Assembly (NCBI RefSeq): GCF_900177765.1
Contig: NZ_FXWI01000003.1
Location: forward strand, 434,001 to 498,000
DNA from: Agreia sp. VKM Ac-1783
GTDB lineage: Bacteria > Actinomycetota > Actinomycetes > Actinomycetales > Microbacteriaceae
Direction: 5' to 3'
DNA length: 64,000 nucleotides
Each line of letters begins with the position of its first letter. Position 1 is the stretch's first letter. Position numbers and translations under genes: made by a program. Positions 1-8,202 of this stretch are shown one piece after another. The notes beneath the pieces are model-generated. The model was not told where the DNA came from. It made no database searches and saw only the letters and a program-made list of their open reading frames with translations.

Positions 1-134
1 ACGCTGGCCACCTCGACGCCCAACTGTGGATCAAACCGCCGGGCGAGAGCGACGGCGCGTGCAACGGCGGACCGGCCGCTGGAACCTGGTGGCCGCAGAG
101 CGCGAGCGAGCTCGCCGCCAATGCCGGCTGGTAA
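1..134 (+). CDS. Glycoside hydrolase family 6 (cellulase), C-terminal end only
   Basis: The reading frame enters from the left edge (first full codon at position 3) and stops at TAA 132-134. Its 43 visible residues include LWIKPPGESDG, then a Cys, a GGPAAGTWWP stretch and a closing ELAANAGW. The WIKPPGESDG block, with its catalytic-site Lys, Glu and Asp neighbourhood, is the typical C-terminal signature of GH6 endoglucanases and cellobiohydrolases, which are usually secreted and hydrolyse beta-1,4-glucans. The frame has no start codon inside the window, so most of the gene lies upstream. Its position next to a processive GT2 synthase suggests a role in trimming or releasing a beta-glucan, as cellulases do in cellulose-synthesis loci; that role is inference. 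Confidence 0.82.
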   Translation, partial: AGHLDAQLWIKPPGESDGACNGGPAAGTWWPQSASELAANAGW

Positions 135-210
135 CCGCGCGCTTTGATAGTGTGCACCGTACGTCGAAGGATTGGGGATCGCTGTGGGCTTTGACGCGCA
201 AGAGAGGCGG

Positions 211-1125
211 ATGGCCGTCATTATCGAAGATGACGCCGACATCCGGCACCTCCTTGAGAGCGTGCTCACGCAGGCCGGATTCGACGTGATCGCCACGAGT
301 AACGGCCACGACGGCATCCAGGCGGTGCGGGCATACGAACCTATCGTCACCACCCTCGACGTCAGCATGCCCGGCATGGACGGCTTCGAAGTGGCCAAGC
401 GTCTGCGCACGTTCAGCCAGACCTACATCGTGATGCTCACGGCACGCGACGAGGAGATCGACACCCTGCAGGGACTCGAGGCCGGGGCGGACGACTATCT
501 GACCAAGCCTTTCCGCCCTCGTGAGCTGCGAGCGCGCATCGATGCGATGCTGCGCCGTCCGCGCATGGCCGCGGCGGACGCCCCTGTGGTCGCTGCCCCG
601 GCTGAGCCGGTGGCGGCACCCGCTCCTGTCGCCGTCGCGGTCGTCGAAGCGACCCCCGCGCCGGCTCCAGCGCCTGCGGTCGCGATCGCCGAACAGAGCA
701 CGCGAACCGGCGCCCACGCCGCGCCGGGCGTTCTCGACGCTGTGCCGGATGCGGCCCCGCCCGTCGCGCGCGAGACGTCGGAGGACGGGGGTGAGGGATG
801 GATCGAGCACAACGGCCTGCGCCTCAATCGCGAGATGCGCCTCGCCTCGCTCGATGGCAAGGATCTCGAACTCACCCGCACCGAGTTCGATCTGCTGGTG
901 GCGGTCGTCGAATCGAGGCGTCGGGTTCGTACCAAGGCCGACCTGGCCCTGCTCTTGCGCGGCGAGAGCTATGTCACCGCCTATTACGTGACTGAGGCCG
1001 ACAAACGAGCCGTCGAGGTGCACATGGGCAACCTGCGCAAGAAACTCGGCGACAGCCTCACTGCTCCGCGGTGGCTCGAGACCGTGCGCGGCGTGGGCTA
1101 CAGACTGGCCGCTGCCGACGAATAG
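211..1125 (+). CDS. OmpR/PhoB-type response regulator with long Ala/Pro linker
   Basis: A two-component DNA-binding response regulator. The receiver domain covers residues 1-115: acidic pocket IIEDD, phospho-acceptor Asp in TLDVSMPGMDG, Thr in MLTARDE and Lys in LTKPF, so phosphorylation looks possible. An 80-residue Ala/Pro/Val linker follows, which is unusually long for the family. The C-terminal winged-helix domain ends with RGVGYRL. The ATG at 211 follows AGAGAGG; GTG at 184 (preceded by GGGGAT) and TTG at 172 are in-frame alternatives adding 9 or 13 residues. It is convergent with the Hpt-like gene, the stop codons lying 3 bases apart. A likely partner is the membrane histidine kinase at 4835-6490, since no other kinase lies nearby, but pairing is inferred only from proximity. 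Confidence 0.9.
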   Translation: MAVIIEDDADIRHLLESVLTQAGFDVIATSNGHDGIQAVRAYEPIVTTLDVSMPGMDGFEVAKRLRTFSQTYIVMLTARDEEIDTLQGLEAGADDYLTKPFRPRELRARIDAMLRRPRMAAADAPVVAAPAEPVAAPAPVAVAVVEATPAPAPAPAVAIAEQSTRTGAHAAPGVLDAVPDAAPPVARETSEDGGEGWIEHNGLRLNREMRLASLDGKDLELTRTEFDLLVAVVESRRRVRTKADLALLLRGESYVTAYYVTEADKRAVEVHMGNLRKKLGDSLTAPRWLETVRGVGYRLAAADE

Positions 1126-1149
1126 GCCTCAGACGGTGGAGTTGAGGCC
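1125..1149. terminator. Short inverted repeat between convergent genes
   Basis: GGCCTCA (1125-1131) pairs with TGAGGCC (1143-1149) around an 11-base loop. It overlaps the stop codons of both converging genes, so it could slow or end transcription in both directions. There is no clear T-run, so activity is uncertain. Confidence 0.35.
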
Positions 1150-1491
1150 GAACCGCGCGGCGAGTTCGTCGCAGGTCTCACGCCCCACCTGATCGAGCCG
1201 GTCGAGGTGACGGGCGCACCCGTCGAGATCCTCGCGAGCGAGCGAGCTGTGCATCAGAGATGCGGTTGCCTCGATGACCTGTGCGCCGATCATCTTGCTC
1301 GACGACCGGATGCTGAGGAGCACGACGTGCGTCTCCTCCGCATCGCGGCTGTCGAGGGCGTTCGTCAGCCTCTGAACACGGGTATCCCAGAGGCTGACGA
1401 AATCGCGGGCGAAACGGGTACGCGCCCCCTCGTCCCTTCCCAACGAAGTGAGAAGGTCGCGGAGGGCGTCCTCGTCGAGTAGACGACTCAT
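1129..1491 (-). CDS. Hpt-like protein lacking the phospho-acceptor histidine
   Basis: This 120-residue all-helical protein aligns with histidine phosphotransfer (Hpt) domains. The stretch LLSIRSSSKMIGAQV matches CheA P1-type sequence (AHSIKGGAGTFGF), with Leu59 exactly where the phosphorylatable His should be, Arg for Lys and Ser for Gly. A His exists four residues earlier (His55) but is out of register. It therefore probably cannot relay phosphate in the normal way and may act as a binding decoy for the adjacent receiver domain. ATG at 1491 overlaps the TGA of the GT2 gene (ATGA), so the two should be translationally coupled; upstream in-frame codons would lie inside that gene and are unlikely starts. 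The Hpt assignment rests on motif spacing only. Confidence 0.75.
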   Translation of the reverse strand: MSRLLDEDALRDLLTSLGRDEGARTRFARDFVSLWDTRVQRLTNALDSRDAEETHVVLLSIRSSSKMIGAQVIEATASLMHSSLAREDLDGCARHLDRLDQVGRETCDELAARFGLNSTV

Positions 1492-2933
1492 ACCTTGTAG
1501 CCGTGGTGACGTTTGACCAGCTTGGCGAACATGGTGAGTGTCTGAAGAACCGTGATGACACCGAGTACGGGCCATCCGATCCACAGGATGGTCGACTGAG
1601 CGACGATCGGCAGCTGCATCCAGATGACGACCAGCGCGACGACGATGCCGGCGGCGACGAGCAGAGGGGTGAGGTAGGCGTTACCGGAGCCTCGCTCTGC
1701 CTTGGCCTGCTCGGCCCAGTTGTCGACCTGCTTGTTGCTGGCGAACTTCGACCATGCGCGAACGAAGTGGCCGATGCGAACCCACATGTAGAGCTCGGCG
1801 GGGAACAGCGCGACGGCGAAGAAAGTGTCTCTCCAGCTGCGGTTCTTCATGGAGTAGGCGGTGCGCCAGTTGAGCGCCATCGCGACGACCGGGGGGATCA
1901 ACCAGACCGGGCTGAAGACGAAGGCGCCGATCGACAGCGAGGCGATGAGTAGCAGGAAGAACAGCCCGCGGGTGACGATGTTCGTCACCATCGAGAAGTT
2001 CTCGAGCCAGCGCAGACGCAGGTTGGGGTGCAGGGGCTGGCCCTTGGTGTCGCCGCGCTGCCCGGGCCACATGAGCTCGATGGCGCCGAAGTTCCACTTG
2101 ACCTGCTGGGCGTCGAGGCCGCGCAGAGACGTCATGCCGCCGACGTTGGCGCGGGCGCGGGCCGAGATCTTGGTGAGGTAGCCGGCGCTCTTGATCTGCA
2201 GCGAGAGCAGGGAGTCCTCGACCTCTGAGTCCTTGACCCACGGCGTCGCCTGGTGGCTGTCGACCATGACCTCGCGCAGTGCCTTGATCGAGAAGATCGA
2301 GAACTGGCCGCCGAGAACGGCCATGTTGCGGCCGCGGAGCATGTTCTGCATGTTGAAGGCCGCGAACTGTGCGCGCTGGCCCGAGATGAGGAACTTCGCC
2401 ATGGTGCCCGTGATGGGCGCCTCGTCGATCGAGTAGATCGCCGAAATGCCGCCGATGCGGGTGTCCGACGCGATCTCGGCCTCGAGCGATTCCACGGCGG
2501 TGGGGTCTGCGGTGGTGTCGCCGTCGACACCGAGGAGGTAATCGCATCCTTCGACGAGTGAGTAGCCGTAGTTGAGAGCTCCGACCTTCTTGTCGGGGTT
2601 CTCGCCGATGTCGTGGATGAAGATCTCGGTCTCCTGCGTGACGCCGTTGTCGGTGCGACTGTGCGGACCGGCGAATTCGCTGGCGATCTCGACCGTCTTG
2701 TCGGTCGAATTGTTGACGACTACGTGGATCACGTCGGGGAGTCGCGTCTGTGCGAGGAGCGATTCGAGAACCTCGGCGATCGAGTCGGCCTCGTTATAGG
2801 CCGGAACGATGCAGCCGACCATCGGGCGGTAACTCGGCAGGGCATCGACGATGTCGATGAACTCGGTCGCATAGGCGGCGAGTGCGGGGTCGACGTCCGG
2901 CTGGGGCTTCACGTATCGGTTCGTGTCGGTCAT
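1488..2933 (-). CDS. Processive family 2 glycosyltransferase (cellulose/hyaluronan synthase-like)
   Basis: 481 residues. A cytoplasmic GT-A catalytic domain (about 35-300) begins with VGCIVPAYNEAD and carries the UDP-sugar/metal motif GVDGDT (Asp137, Asp139), a catalytic-base candidate in VEDS (Glu239-Asp240) and QQVKW (276-280), matching the QxxRW acceptor motif of processive polysaccharide synthases. The C-terminal third has about four to five membrane segments (305-350, 360-380, 425-470). No PilZ domain is present, so direct c-di-GMP binding like BcsA is not expected. The product is probably a beta-linked extracellular polysaccharide; the adjacent GH6 cellulase makes a cellulose-like glucan the best guess. 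It is co-translated with the Hpt-like gene and divergent from the lipoprotein gene. Confidence 0.88.
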   Translation of the reverse strand: MTDTNRYVKPQPDVDPALAAYATEFIDIVDALPSYRPMVGCIVPAYNEADSIAEVLESLLAQTRLPDVIHVVVNNSTDKTVEIASEFAGPHSRTDNGVTQETEIFIHDIGENPDKKVGALNYGYSLVEGCDYLLGVDGDTTADPTAVESLEAEIASDTRIGGISAIYSIDEAPITGTMAKFLISGQRAQFAAFNMQNMLRGRNMAVLGGQFSIFSIKALREVMVDSHQATPWVKDSEVEDSLLSLQIKSAGYLTKISARARANVGGMTSLRGLDAQQVKWNFGAIELMWPGQRGDTKGQPLHPNLRLRWLENFSMVTNIVTRGLFFLLLIASLSIGAFVFSPVWLIPPVVAMALNWRTAYSMKNRSWRDTFFAVALFPAELYMWVRIGHFVRAWSKFASNKQVDNWAEQAKAERGSGNAYLTPLLVAAGIVVALVVIWMQLPIVAQSTILWIGWPVLGVITVLQTLTMFAKLVKRHHGYKV

Positions 2934-3059
2934 GAGTGCAACTCTGTCGTACCGAAATCAGGCTTTCGGCAACTCAGAGACAAGGTCTCCGCAAGATATG
3001 CTCAAGATTCGCGCACCTCATGTCTGGCGGTGCAACGCGGTGGCATGGGGGAGTGGCGC

Positions 3060-3677
3060 ATGGTTCGGACAGGCTGGAAGAAGACGGTCGCGACCGTGGC
3101 GCTCGGGTCTGCGCTCGTCGTGGCGATGAGCGGATGCGGCACGGCCCCGTGGTCTGTCGGCACGACATCGGCCGCCACGTCGACCAAGACGTCGACCCCG
3201 ACGCCCAAGGCCACGATCACATCGATCGTCAACGAGCTCGCGACAGGCTCGGCGCAGCACCAGCTGCAGGCTGGCGATGCCGCGCTGACCGCCAATTACT
3301 GGTCCACGCTGAGCATGGATCAGTGGAAAGCCGACGCGAACAAGCCGATCAGCTTTTCGCTGATCGGCGCTCTCGGCACCGATCAGGGGCAGGGCGTCTA
3401 CCTGTCACGCGTCAGCGTGGTCGTCGCCGTGTCCGGTCCCAAGGGTCCCCTCGACGCACCTGCACCGTTGAGCGACCAGTCGACGGTCTCGCCCGGGTAC
3501 GACATCAAGTCCCCCTACAGTTACAGCCAGACGTTCATTCTGCCGGCCGTCGACCCGACCGCGACGAGTGTCACGCTGTCGTTCACCTACGAGCTGCTCA
3601 TCCAGACCACACCGACATCGGCCGCCTACGCGAAGCAGACGGCGAGCGACCAGATCACGATCGCGATCGCAGAGTAG
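3060..3677 (+). CDS. Putative lipoprotein of unknown function
   Basis: The mature start is set by a lipoprotein signal peptide: basic MVRTGWKK, hydrophobic core, then lipobox VAMSGC about 25 residues in. A Ser/Thr-rich spacer follows, then a beta-rich soluble domain of about 150 residues with no motif I recognise. ATG at 3060 is preceded by GGGGAG at 3047-3052 with good spacing; an in-frame ATG at 3045 would add five residues. It is expected to be anchored to the outer face of the membrane. It diverges from the GT2 synthase across a 126-base gap that must hold both promoters and faces the GGDEF-like gene, so it may serve the same exopolysaccharide locus, though nothing in the sequence proves this. 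Confidence 0.8.
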   Translation: MVRTGWKKTVATVALGSALVVAMSGCGTAPWSVGTTSAATSTKTSTPTPKATITSIVNELATGSAQHQLQAGDAALTANYWSTLSMDQWKADANKPISFSLIGALGTDQGQGVYLSRVSVVVAVSGPKGPLDAPAPLSDQSTVSPGYDIKSPYSYSQTFILPAVDPTATSVTLSFTYELLIQTTPTSAAYAKQTASDQITIAIAE

Positions 3678-4838
3678 CTAGCGCGCCGTTCCGACCACGA
3701 TGCGGTTGCCCCCGGCCGCTCTGCTCTCGTCCACGGCCGCCTCGACCGCAGTGACCAGGGCGCTCAGTGCATGGCCGTGGTCGAACGATGTGGCGATTCC
3801 GAGACTCGCCGTGAGCCTGATGGTCTGCCGGTCAGGCAGCGGGGCGTCGACCAGGGCGATCTGGATGCGCTCGGCGAACGCGAGTGCCTCCGTCTCGCTG
3901 GCGACGGCGACGAGTACGAAGAACCGGCCTGCCGATGGATGCCCGATGGCGGCCATGACGGGCACCGTCGTGCGCAAGGTCTGGGCGAATGCCGAGATGG
4001 CCTCGTCGCCCGCCGCGCGCCCGAAGGCGACGTTCACTTCGGGCAGCCGGTCGACGTCAGCACCGATGAGGGCCATGTCGCCCCGCAGGATCGCGCTTCT
4101 CTCGAGGTGATCTTCGGCGGTCTGCCCGAAGGCCTCCGCCGAGAGCACGCCGGCCCGAGAGAAGATGCCCTCGCTGAGGTCTCCCACGGCGCTGTCCGCG
4201 CCGCGTTCGACTCGGAGCACAGAGACGGCGATCGCCGCACTGATGATCAGGGCCATCGTCACCACGGCGGCGACGCCCGAGTTGAAGTAGGTGCTGAAGG
4301 CTCGGCCGTCGGGACCGCCGAGGAGGAAGGCGAGGGTGCGGGCGAACATGAAGACCGCCACGATCCACAGCACGATGCTCAGCGACCGGCCGTTGACGGT
4401 GCGACGGAGTCTGCCTCGCTGCAACTCGATGGCCCCGAGAACGCTCAGGGCAGTGAGCCCGAGCCAGAGGACGGGCGCGCCCGCCCATTCGCCCTCACTG
4501 GCGGATTGCAGCGCGGTGATCACCGCCACGACGAAAGCCAACACCCAGACGATCCAGAGACGGGGCGACCGGTGATTGTGCAGTCTCGCACCGCACCACA
4601 GCGCTCCGACCGCGGCGATATAGGCCGCGTTTCCGACAAGCAGGCCCCACCAGGCATTCGGAGTCACCGCCGCGACCCCGTAGCCCGCCGCCACGATGAT
4701 GCCGCTGATGAAGCCCAGACTCCAGATGCGGCCCGTCGCGTCATTGCGCGTGAACGACGTGTTGAGAATGAACGAGATACCGCACAGCACGACGGCCAGG
4801 CTCGACATGGTCATCAAGGTGAGGACGTCGAGGTTCAT
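3678..4838 (-). CDS. Membrane protein with degenerate GGDEF domain
   Basis: 386 residues: about six membrane segments (10-205), then a GGDEF-fold domain (225-386). Fold landmarks are present: GADVDRLPEVN (metal-site Asp region), AFGRAAGDEAI (helix before the active site), the late TASLGIAT strand and AAGGNRIVV near the end. However, the signature GGDEF is replaced by SAGRF (302-306), so the catalytic acidic residues are gone and diguanylate cyclase activity is very unlikely. It may bind a nucleotide or a partner protein. Its start overlaps the end of the histidine kinase gene (ATGA, 4835-4838), indicating co-translation with that sensor. The stop codon abuts the convergent lipoprotein gene with no gap. 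Confidence 0.82.
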   Translation of the reverse strand: MNLDVLTLMTMSSLAVVLCGISFILNTSFTRNDATGRIWSLGFISGIIVAAGYGVAAVTPNAWWGLLVGNAAYIAAVGALWCGARLHNHRSPRLWIVWVLAFVVAVITALQSASEGEWAGAPVLWLGLTALSVLGAIELQRGRLRRTVNGRSLSIVLWIVAVFMFARTLAFLLGGPDGRAFSTYFNSGVAAVVTMALIISAAIAVSVLRVERGADSAVGDLSEGIFSRAGVLSAEAFGQTAEDHLERSAILRGDMALIGADVDRLPEVNVAFGRAAGDEAISAFAQTLRTTVPVMAAIGHPSAGRFFVLVAVASETEALAFAERIQIALVDAPLPDRQTIRLTASLGIATSFDHGHALSALVTAVEAAVDESRAAGGNRIVVGTAR

Positions 4839-6490
4839 ACGGTGGCCTTTGATTCGGGCGATGAGTCCCCGGCGGGCTCGCGGTCTTTCATGGGAACGGT
4901 CATGATCGCGGTGGTGCCCTTGCCTCGTTCGGACTCGAGGCGGAGGTCACCCCCATGCTGATTCACGATGTCGCGGCTGATACTGAGTCCGAGGCCCGAA
5001 CCATGAACCGCGGAGTTGCGCACAGAATCGGCCCTGTAGAAGCGATCGAACAGATGCGCCTGCTCGGAATCGGTCATGCCACGGCCCGTGTCGTGAACAC
5101 GCAGCTCGGCTACGCCGCCCGTCGCCGCTCTCAGCGATACGTCGATGCGGCCGTTTGCCACGTTGTACTTCACAGCGTTCGACAGGATGTTGTCGATGAC
5201 CTGGCGGAGTCTGAAAGCGTCGGCGTCGAAGACCAGGTTTTCGAGCTCGGGCGTGCTGAAGGTGATGTGGCTGACCGATGCGACGGGTCTGATCGACTCG
5301 ATGCCGTCGCGCACCAGCTGGGCGAGGTCGCAGGGCGCGAAGACCATCAGCAGGGTCTGCGTCGACTCGCTCGCCGCCGTGAGCAGATCGGCCACGATGC
5401 CGAGCATCCGGTCGGCGTTTCGAGACGTGATCTCGAGCATCGATCGTGTGCTGTCGGGGATGTCCTCATCGAGAGCCAACTCCGTGTAGCCGACGATCGA
5501 TGTCAGCGGAGTGCGGAGTTCGTGCGACACCGAGGCGACGAGGTCGTCGCGGGCTTTCACCGCCTTGAGCTCGGCGGTGATGTCGCGGAAGACGATGACG
5601 CCACCGTCATACTGCCCGCGCTCGTCGATCACGGGTCGTGACGAGGTGAGGATGGCCGCCTGCGCCTGACCGGGCTCACCGAACCACACCGTCTCGCGGT
5701 CGATGGTCTCGCCGAGCAGGGCGCGCTGGAACGGCCTCTCGTGCTCCTCGTACGGAGTGGTGCGATCCTCGCGATAGATGATGGCAGGAACGATCGCGTC
5801 GTGGCCGAGAGCATAGGGAGCGACCATTTGGCGCTGCGCTCGATTGATCAGGTTGACCCGACCGGAGCCATCAAAGCCGATGACGCCGAAGTCCACGGCG
5901 TCGAAGAGTTCGTCGAGGGTCTGCTTCTGCCTGCGTGAACTCTGCAGAGCCTGCTCGAAGAGATCGGCCTGCTGTCGTAGGAGCGAACGTTGAGCGGCCG
6001 CTTTGCGGGTCGTCGAATAGACGGTCGTGGCGACGAAGGCGAGCACGATCGGCACGACTCCCAGGCGAGGCAGGATCGCCGGATCGATCGTCTCCTCGCT
6101 GTGCCGCAGGAGTTCTCCGCCCCAGGTGAGGATCGCGGGAAGCAGCACCGAGACCGCGGCGCCCCAGAGGCCGAAGTGCATCGACATCCAGATCGCGGGA
6201 AACACGAACAGCAAGGTCGCGCCGAGCTGCGGCTGATCCTGACGGATCAGCGAGATCGCCAGGATGTCGAGTATCGGCACTGCGGCGATCCAGGCTTTGG
6301 CGATGATGCGCCAGGGAACGGCGGCGGCGAGTCCGGTGATGCTGAAGATCGCGACGACGCCGGCGAAGAACATCGGTGACGAGAGCGCGGCCGGATCGAC
6401 GAGGAACGAGATCATCGTGAGCACCAACGTGGCGCCCGCCAAGAGCAGTTGAGACAGGAACACGCTGCGCTCGACGGATGAACGAGCCAT
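4835..6490 (-). CDS. Membrane sensor histidine kinase with PAS domain
   Basis: 551 residues. Five or so membrane segments fill residues 10-160, a coiled coil follows (165-195), then a PAS-like domain (195-310) ending in FRDIT, a HisKA dimerisation domain with SVSHELRTPLTS (His323), and a HATPase domain with N box (DNILSNAVKYN), G1 (HDTGRGM), F box (FDRFYRAD) and G2 (GSGLGLSI). All kinase motifs are intact. ATG at 6490 follows GGGGGA; GTG at 6520 is an alternative adding ten residues without a visible ribosome site. It is co-translated with the degenerate GGDEF protein and is the obvious candidate kinase for the response regulator at 211-1125. The PAS domain suggests an internal signal such as redox state or a small ligand. 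Confidence 0.9.
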   Translation of the reverse strand: MARSSVERSVFLSQLLLAGATLVLTMISFLVDPAALSSPMFFAGVVAIFSITGLAAAVPWRIIAKAWIAAVPILDILAISLIRQDQPQLGATLLFVFPAIWMSMHFGLWGAAVSVLLPAILTWGGELLRHSEETIDPAILPRLGVVPIVLAFVATTVYSTTRKAAAQRSLLRQQADLFEQALQSSRRQKQTLDELFDAVDFGVIGFDGSGRVNLINRAQRQMVAPYALGHDAIVPAIIYREDRTTPYEEHERPFQRALLGETIDRETVWFGEPGQAQAAILTSSRPVIDERGQYDGGVIVFRDITAELKAVKARDDLVASVSHELRTPLTSIVGYTELALDEDIPDSTRSMLEITSRNADRMLGIVADLLTAASESTQTLLMVFAPCDLAQLVRDGIESIRPVASVSHITFSTPELENLVFDADAFRLRQVIDNILSNAVKYNVANGRIDVSLRAATGGVAELRVHDTGRGMTDSEQAHLFDRFYRADSVRNSAVHGSGLGLSISRDIVNQHGGDLRLESERGKGTTAIMTVPMKDREPAGDSSPESKATV

Positions 6491-6596
6491 CGCCCGACTG
6501 TCCCCCGAAACAGCTACCACTGTCGTAGCGTATCAACCGCTTCCCGCCCTCAAATACCCAGGTGCGCTCTCGGGTGCACGGCGTAGTGTCGAGCTC

Positions 6597-8129
6597 ATGC
6601 GAACACATGGGATCTCGGCACTCGTCGGAATGCTGTCGGCTCTCGTGGTGCTCGCGACGGCCGAGGTCGTCGCCGTGTTCGTCTCGAGTTCTTCTTCGCC
6701 GTTTTTCGCCGTCGGCCAGTTGGCCATCGATCTGGCTCCGGCCTGGCTCAAAGAGTCGATGATCGCGCTGTTCGGCACGGGCGACAAGATCGCCTTGTTC
6801 GTGATCCTGGCCGTCGTCGTCATCGCATTCGCCGCCCTCGCCGGGGTGCTCGAGCGGCGTCGACCGCCTCTCGGCGTGGCGATTCTGATTCTCTTCTCGG
6901 CGATCGCTGTCATCGCCGTGCAGACCCGACCGGAAGCCAGCGCGCTGTGGGCCTTCCCGACCGTGCTCGGAATGATCGCCGGCGTGCTGGTGCTGCGCTC
7001 CGGCATCCGGCGTCTAGGAGCCTGGCTCGATGTGCCCGAGGCTGCGCGCTCGGGCATGCAGCGCAGGCAGTTTCTGACCTTCGCAGGCGTCACCGGTGCG
7101 ACTGCTCTGATCGTGGCCATCGGTGCGCGGGCGATGAACGCCAGCACGGCGGCGGTCACCGCCATCCGGCAGGCGATCGCGCTGCCCGCTCCGACGACGG
7201 CCGCGCCCGCCATCGACCCGGCCACCAGCCTCGATGTCGAAGGCATCAGCGCGCTGATCACCCCGAACGAGCAGTTCTACCGCATCGACGTGGCCCTTCA
7301 GGTGCCGCAGATCAATCCGGACGACTGGCAGCTGAAGATCACCGGCCTTGTCGACAACGAGGTCACGATCGGTTACGCCGAGCTCCTCGCTCTTCCCCTC
7401 GTCGAGCACGTGACGACGATCGCCTGCGTGTCGAACGAGGTCGGCGGAGGGTTGATCGGCAACGCCACCTGGTTGGGCTACCCCATCCGTGAGCTACTGG
7501 CGCGTGCCGGCATTCAATCGGGTGCAGACATGGTGCTCTCGTCCGGGCCCGACGGGTTCAGCGCGGGCACGCCCATCGAGACGCTCACCGATCCGAATCG
7601 GCAGGCTCTCCTGGCGGTCGGCATGAACGGTGAGCCTCTGCCCACCGAGCACGGGTTTCCTGCCCGCATGATCGTGCCCGGCCTTTTCGGCTACGTCTCG
7701 GCGACGAAGTGGGTCACCGAGATGAAGGTCACCCGATTCGCCGACGCCGAGGGGTACTGGACCCCGCGAGGCTGGGACGCCCTCGGCCCGGTGGTGACCG
7801 AGTCGCGCATCGACGTTCCGCTCTCGGGCCAGACCGTCGCATCCGGAACCGTCGCGATCGCGGGCGTCGCGTGGGCGCCGCACACCGGAATCGCCGGTGT
7901 CGAGGTGCGCGTCGACGATGGCGCATGGCAGCAGGCGACGCTCGCGCCCGGCATCTCCGACGACACATGGGTGCAGTGGGTACTGCGGTGGCCGGCCTCG
8001 GCGGGCGCACACACGATCGCGGTGCGGGCTACCGACAAGTCGGGGTACACGCAGACCGATCGGCAGGCGCCTCCAGCTCCCAGCGGAGCGACGGGTTGGG
8101 ACACGATCAGGGTCACCGTCGGGAGCTGA
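6597..8129 (+). CDS. Membrane-anchored sulfite-oxidase-family molybdopterin oxidoreductase
   Basis: 510 residues. Four membrane segments (8-30, 65-85, 92-108, 117-135) precede an internal twin-arginine-like sequence SGMQRRQFLTFAG (Arg156-Arg157) and another hydrophobic stretch, so the catalytic part is probably placed outside the membrane. The molybdopterin domain (about 215-390) has the conserved Cys277 in IACVSNEVGGG, which would ligate molybdenum, and a later EHGFPARMIVPGLFGY block. The C-terminal immunoglobulin-like domain (400-510) is the Mo-cofactor dimerisation type. The family oxidises sulfite or reduces methionine sulfoxide and related compounds; the exact substrate cannot be told. 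It diverges from the histidine kinase across about 100 bases. Confidence 0.88.
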   Translation: MRTHGISALVGMLSALVVLATAEVVAVFVSSSSSPFFAVGQLAIDLAPAWLKESMIALFGTGDKIALFVILAVVVIAFAALAGVLERRRPPLGVAILILFSAIAVIAVQTRPEASALWAFPTVLGMIAGVLVLRSGIRRLGAWLDVPEAARSGMQRRQFLTFAGVTGATALIVAIGARAMNASTAAVTAIRQAIALPAPTTAAPAIDPATSLDVEGISALITPNEQFYRIDVALQVPQINPDDWQLKITGLVDNEVTIGYAELLALPLVEHVTTIACVSNEVGGGLIGNATWLGYPIRELLARAGIQSGADMVLSSGPDGFSAGTPIETLTDPNRQALLAVGMNGEPLPTEHGFPARMIVPGLFGYVSATKWVTEMKVTRFADAEGYWTPRGWDALGPVVTESRIDVPLSGQTVASGTVAIAGVAWAPHTGIAGVEVRVDDGAWQQATLAPGISDDTWVQWVLRWPASAGAHTIAVRATDKSGYTQTDRQAPPAPSGATGWDTIRVTVGS

Positions 8130-8202
8130 CGCCCGTGCGTTCCTCACCGCCGCCACGCGGCGGGTACTGTGAACGACGGTATAGATCGTGAGGGAGAACC
8201 GC

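Noticed and set aside
31-1023. 330-codon open frame on the minus strand opposite the response regulator
   Set aside because: Arg/His/Gly-rich shadow of a well-supported gene; no family features, typical of high-G+C antisense frames.
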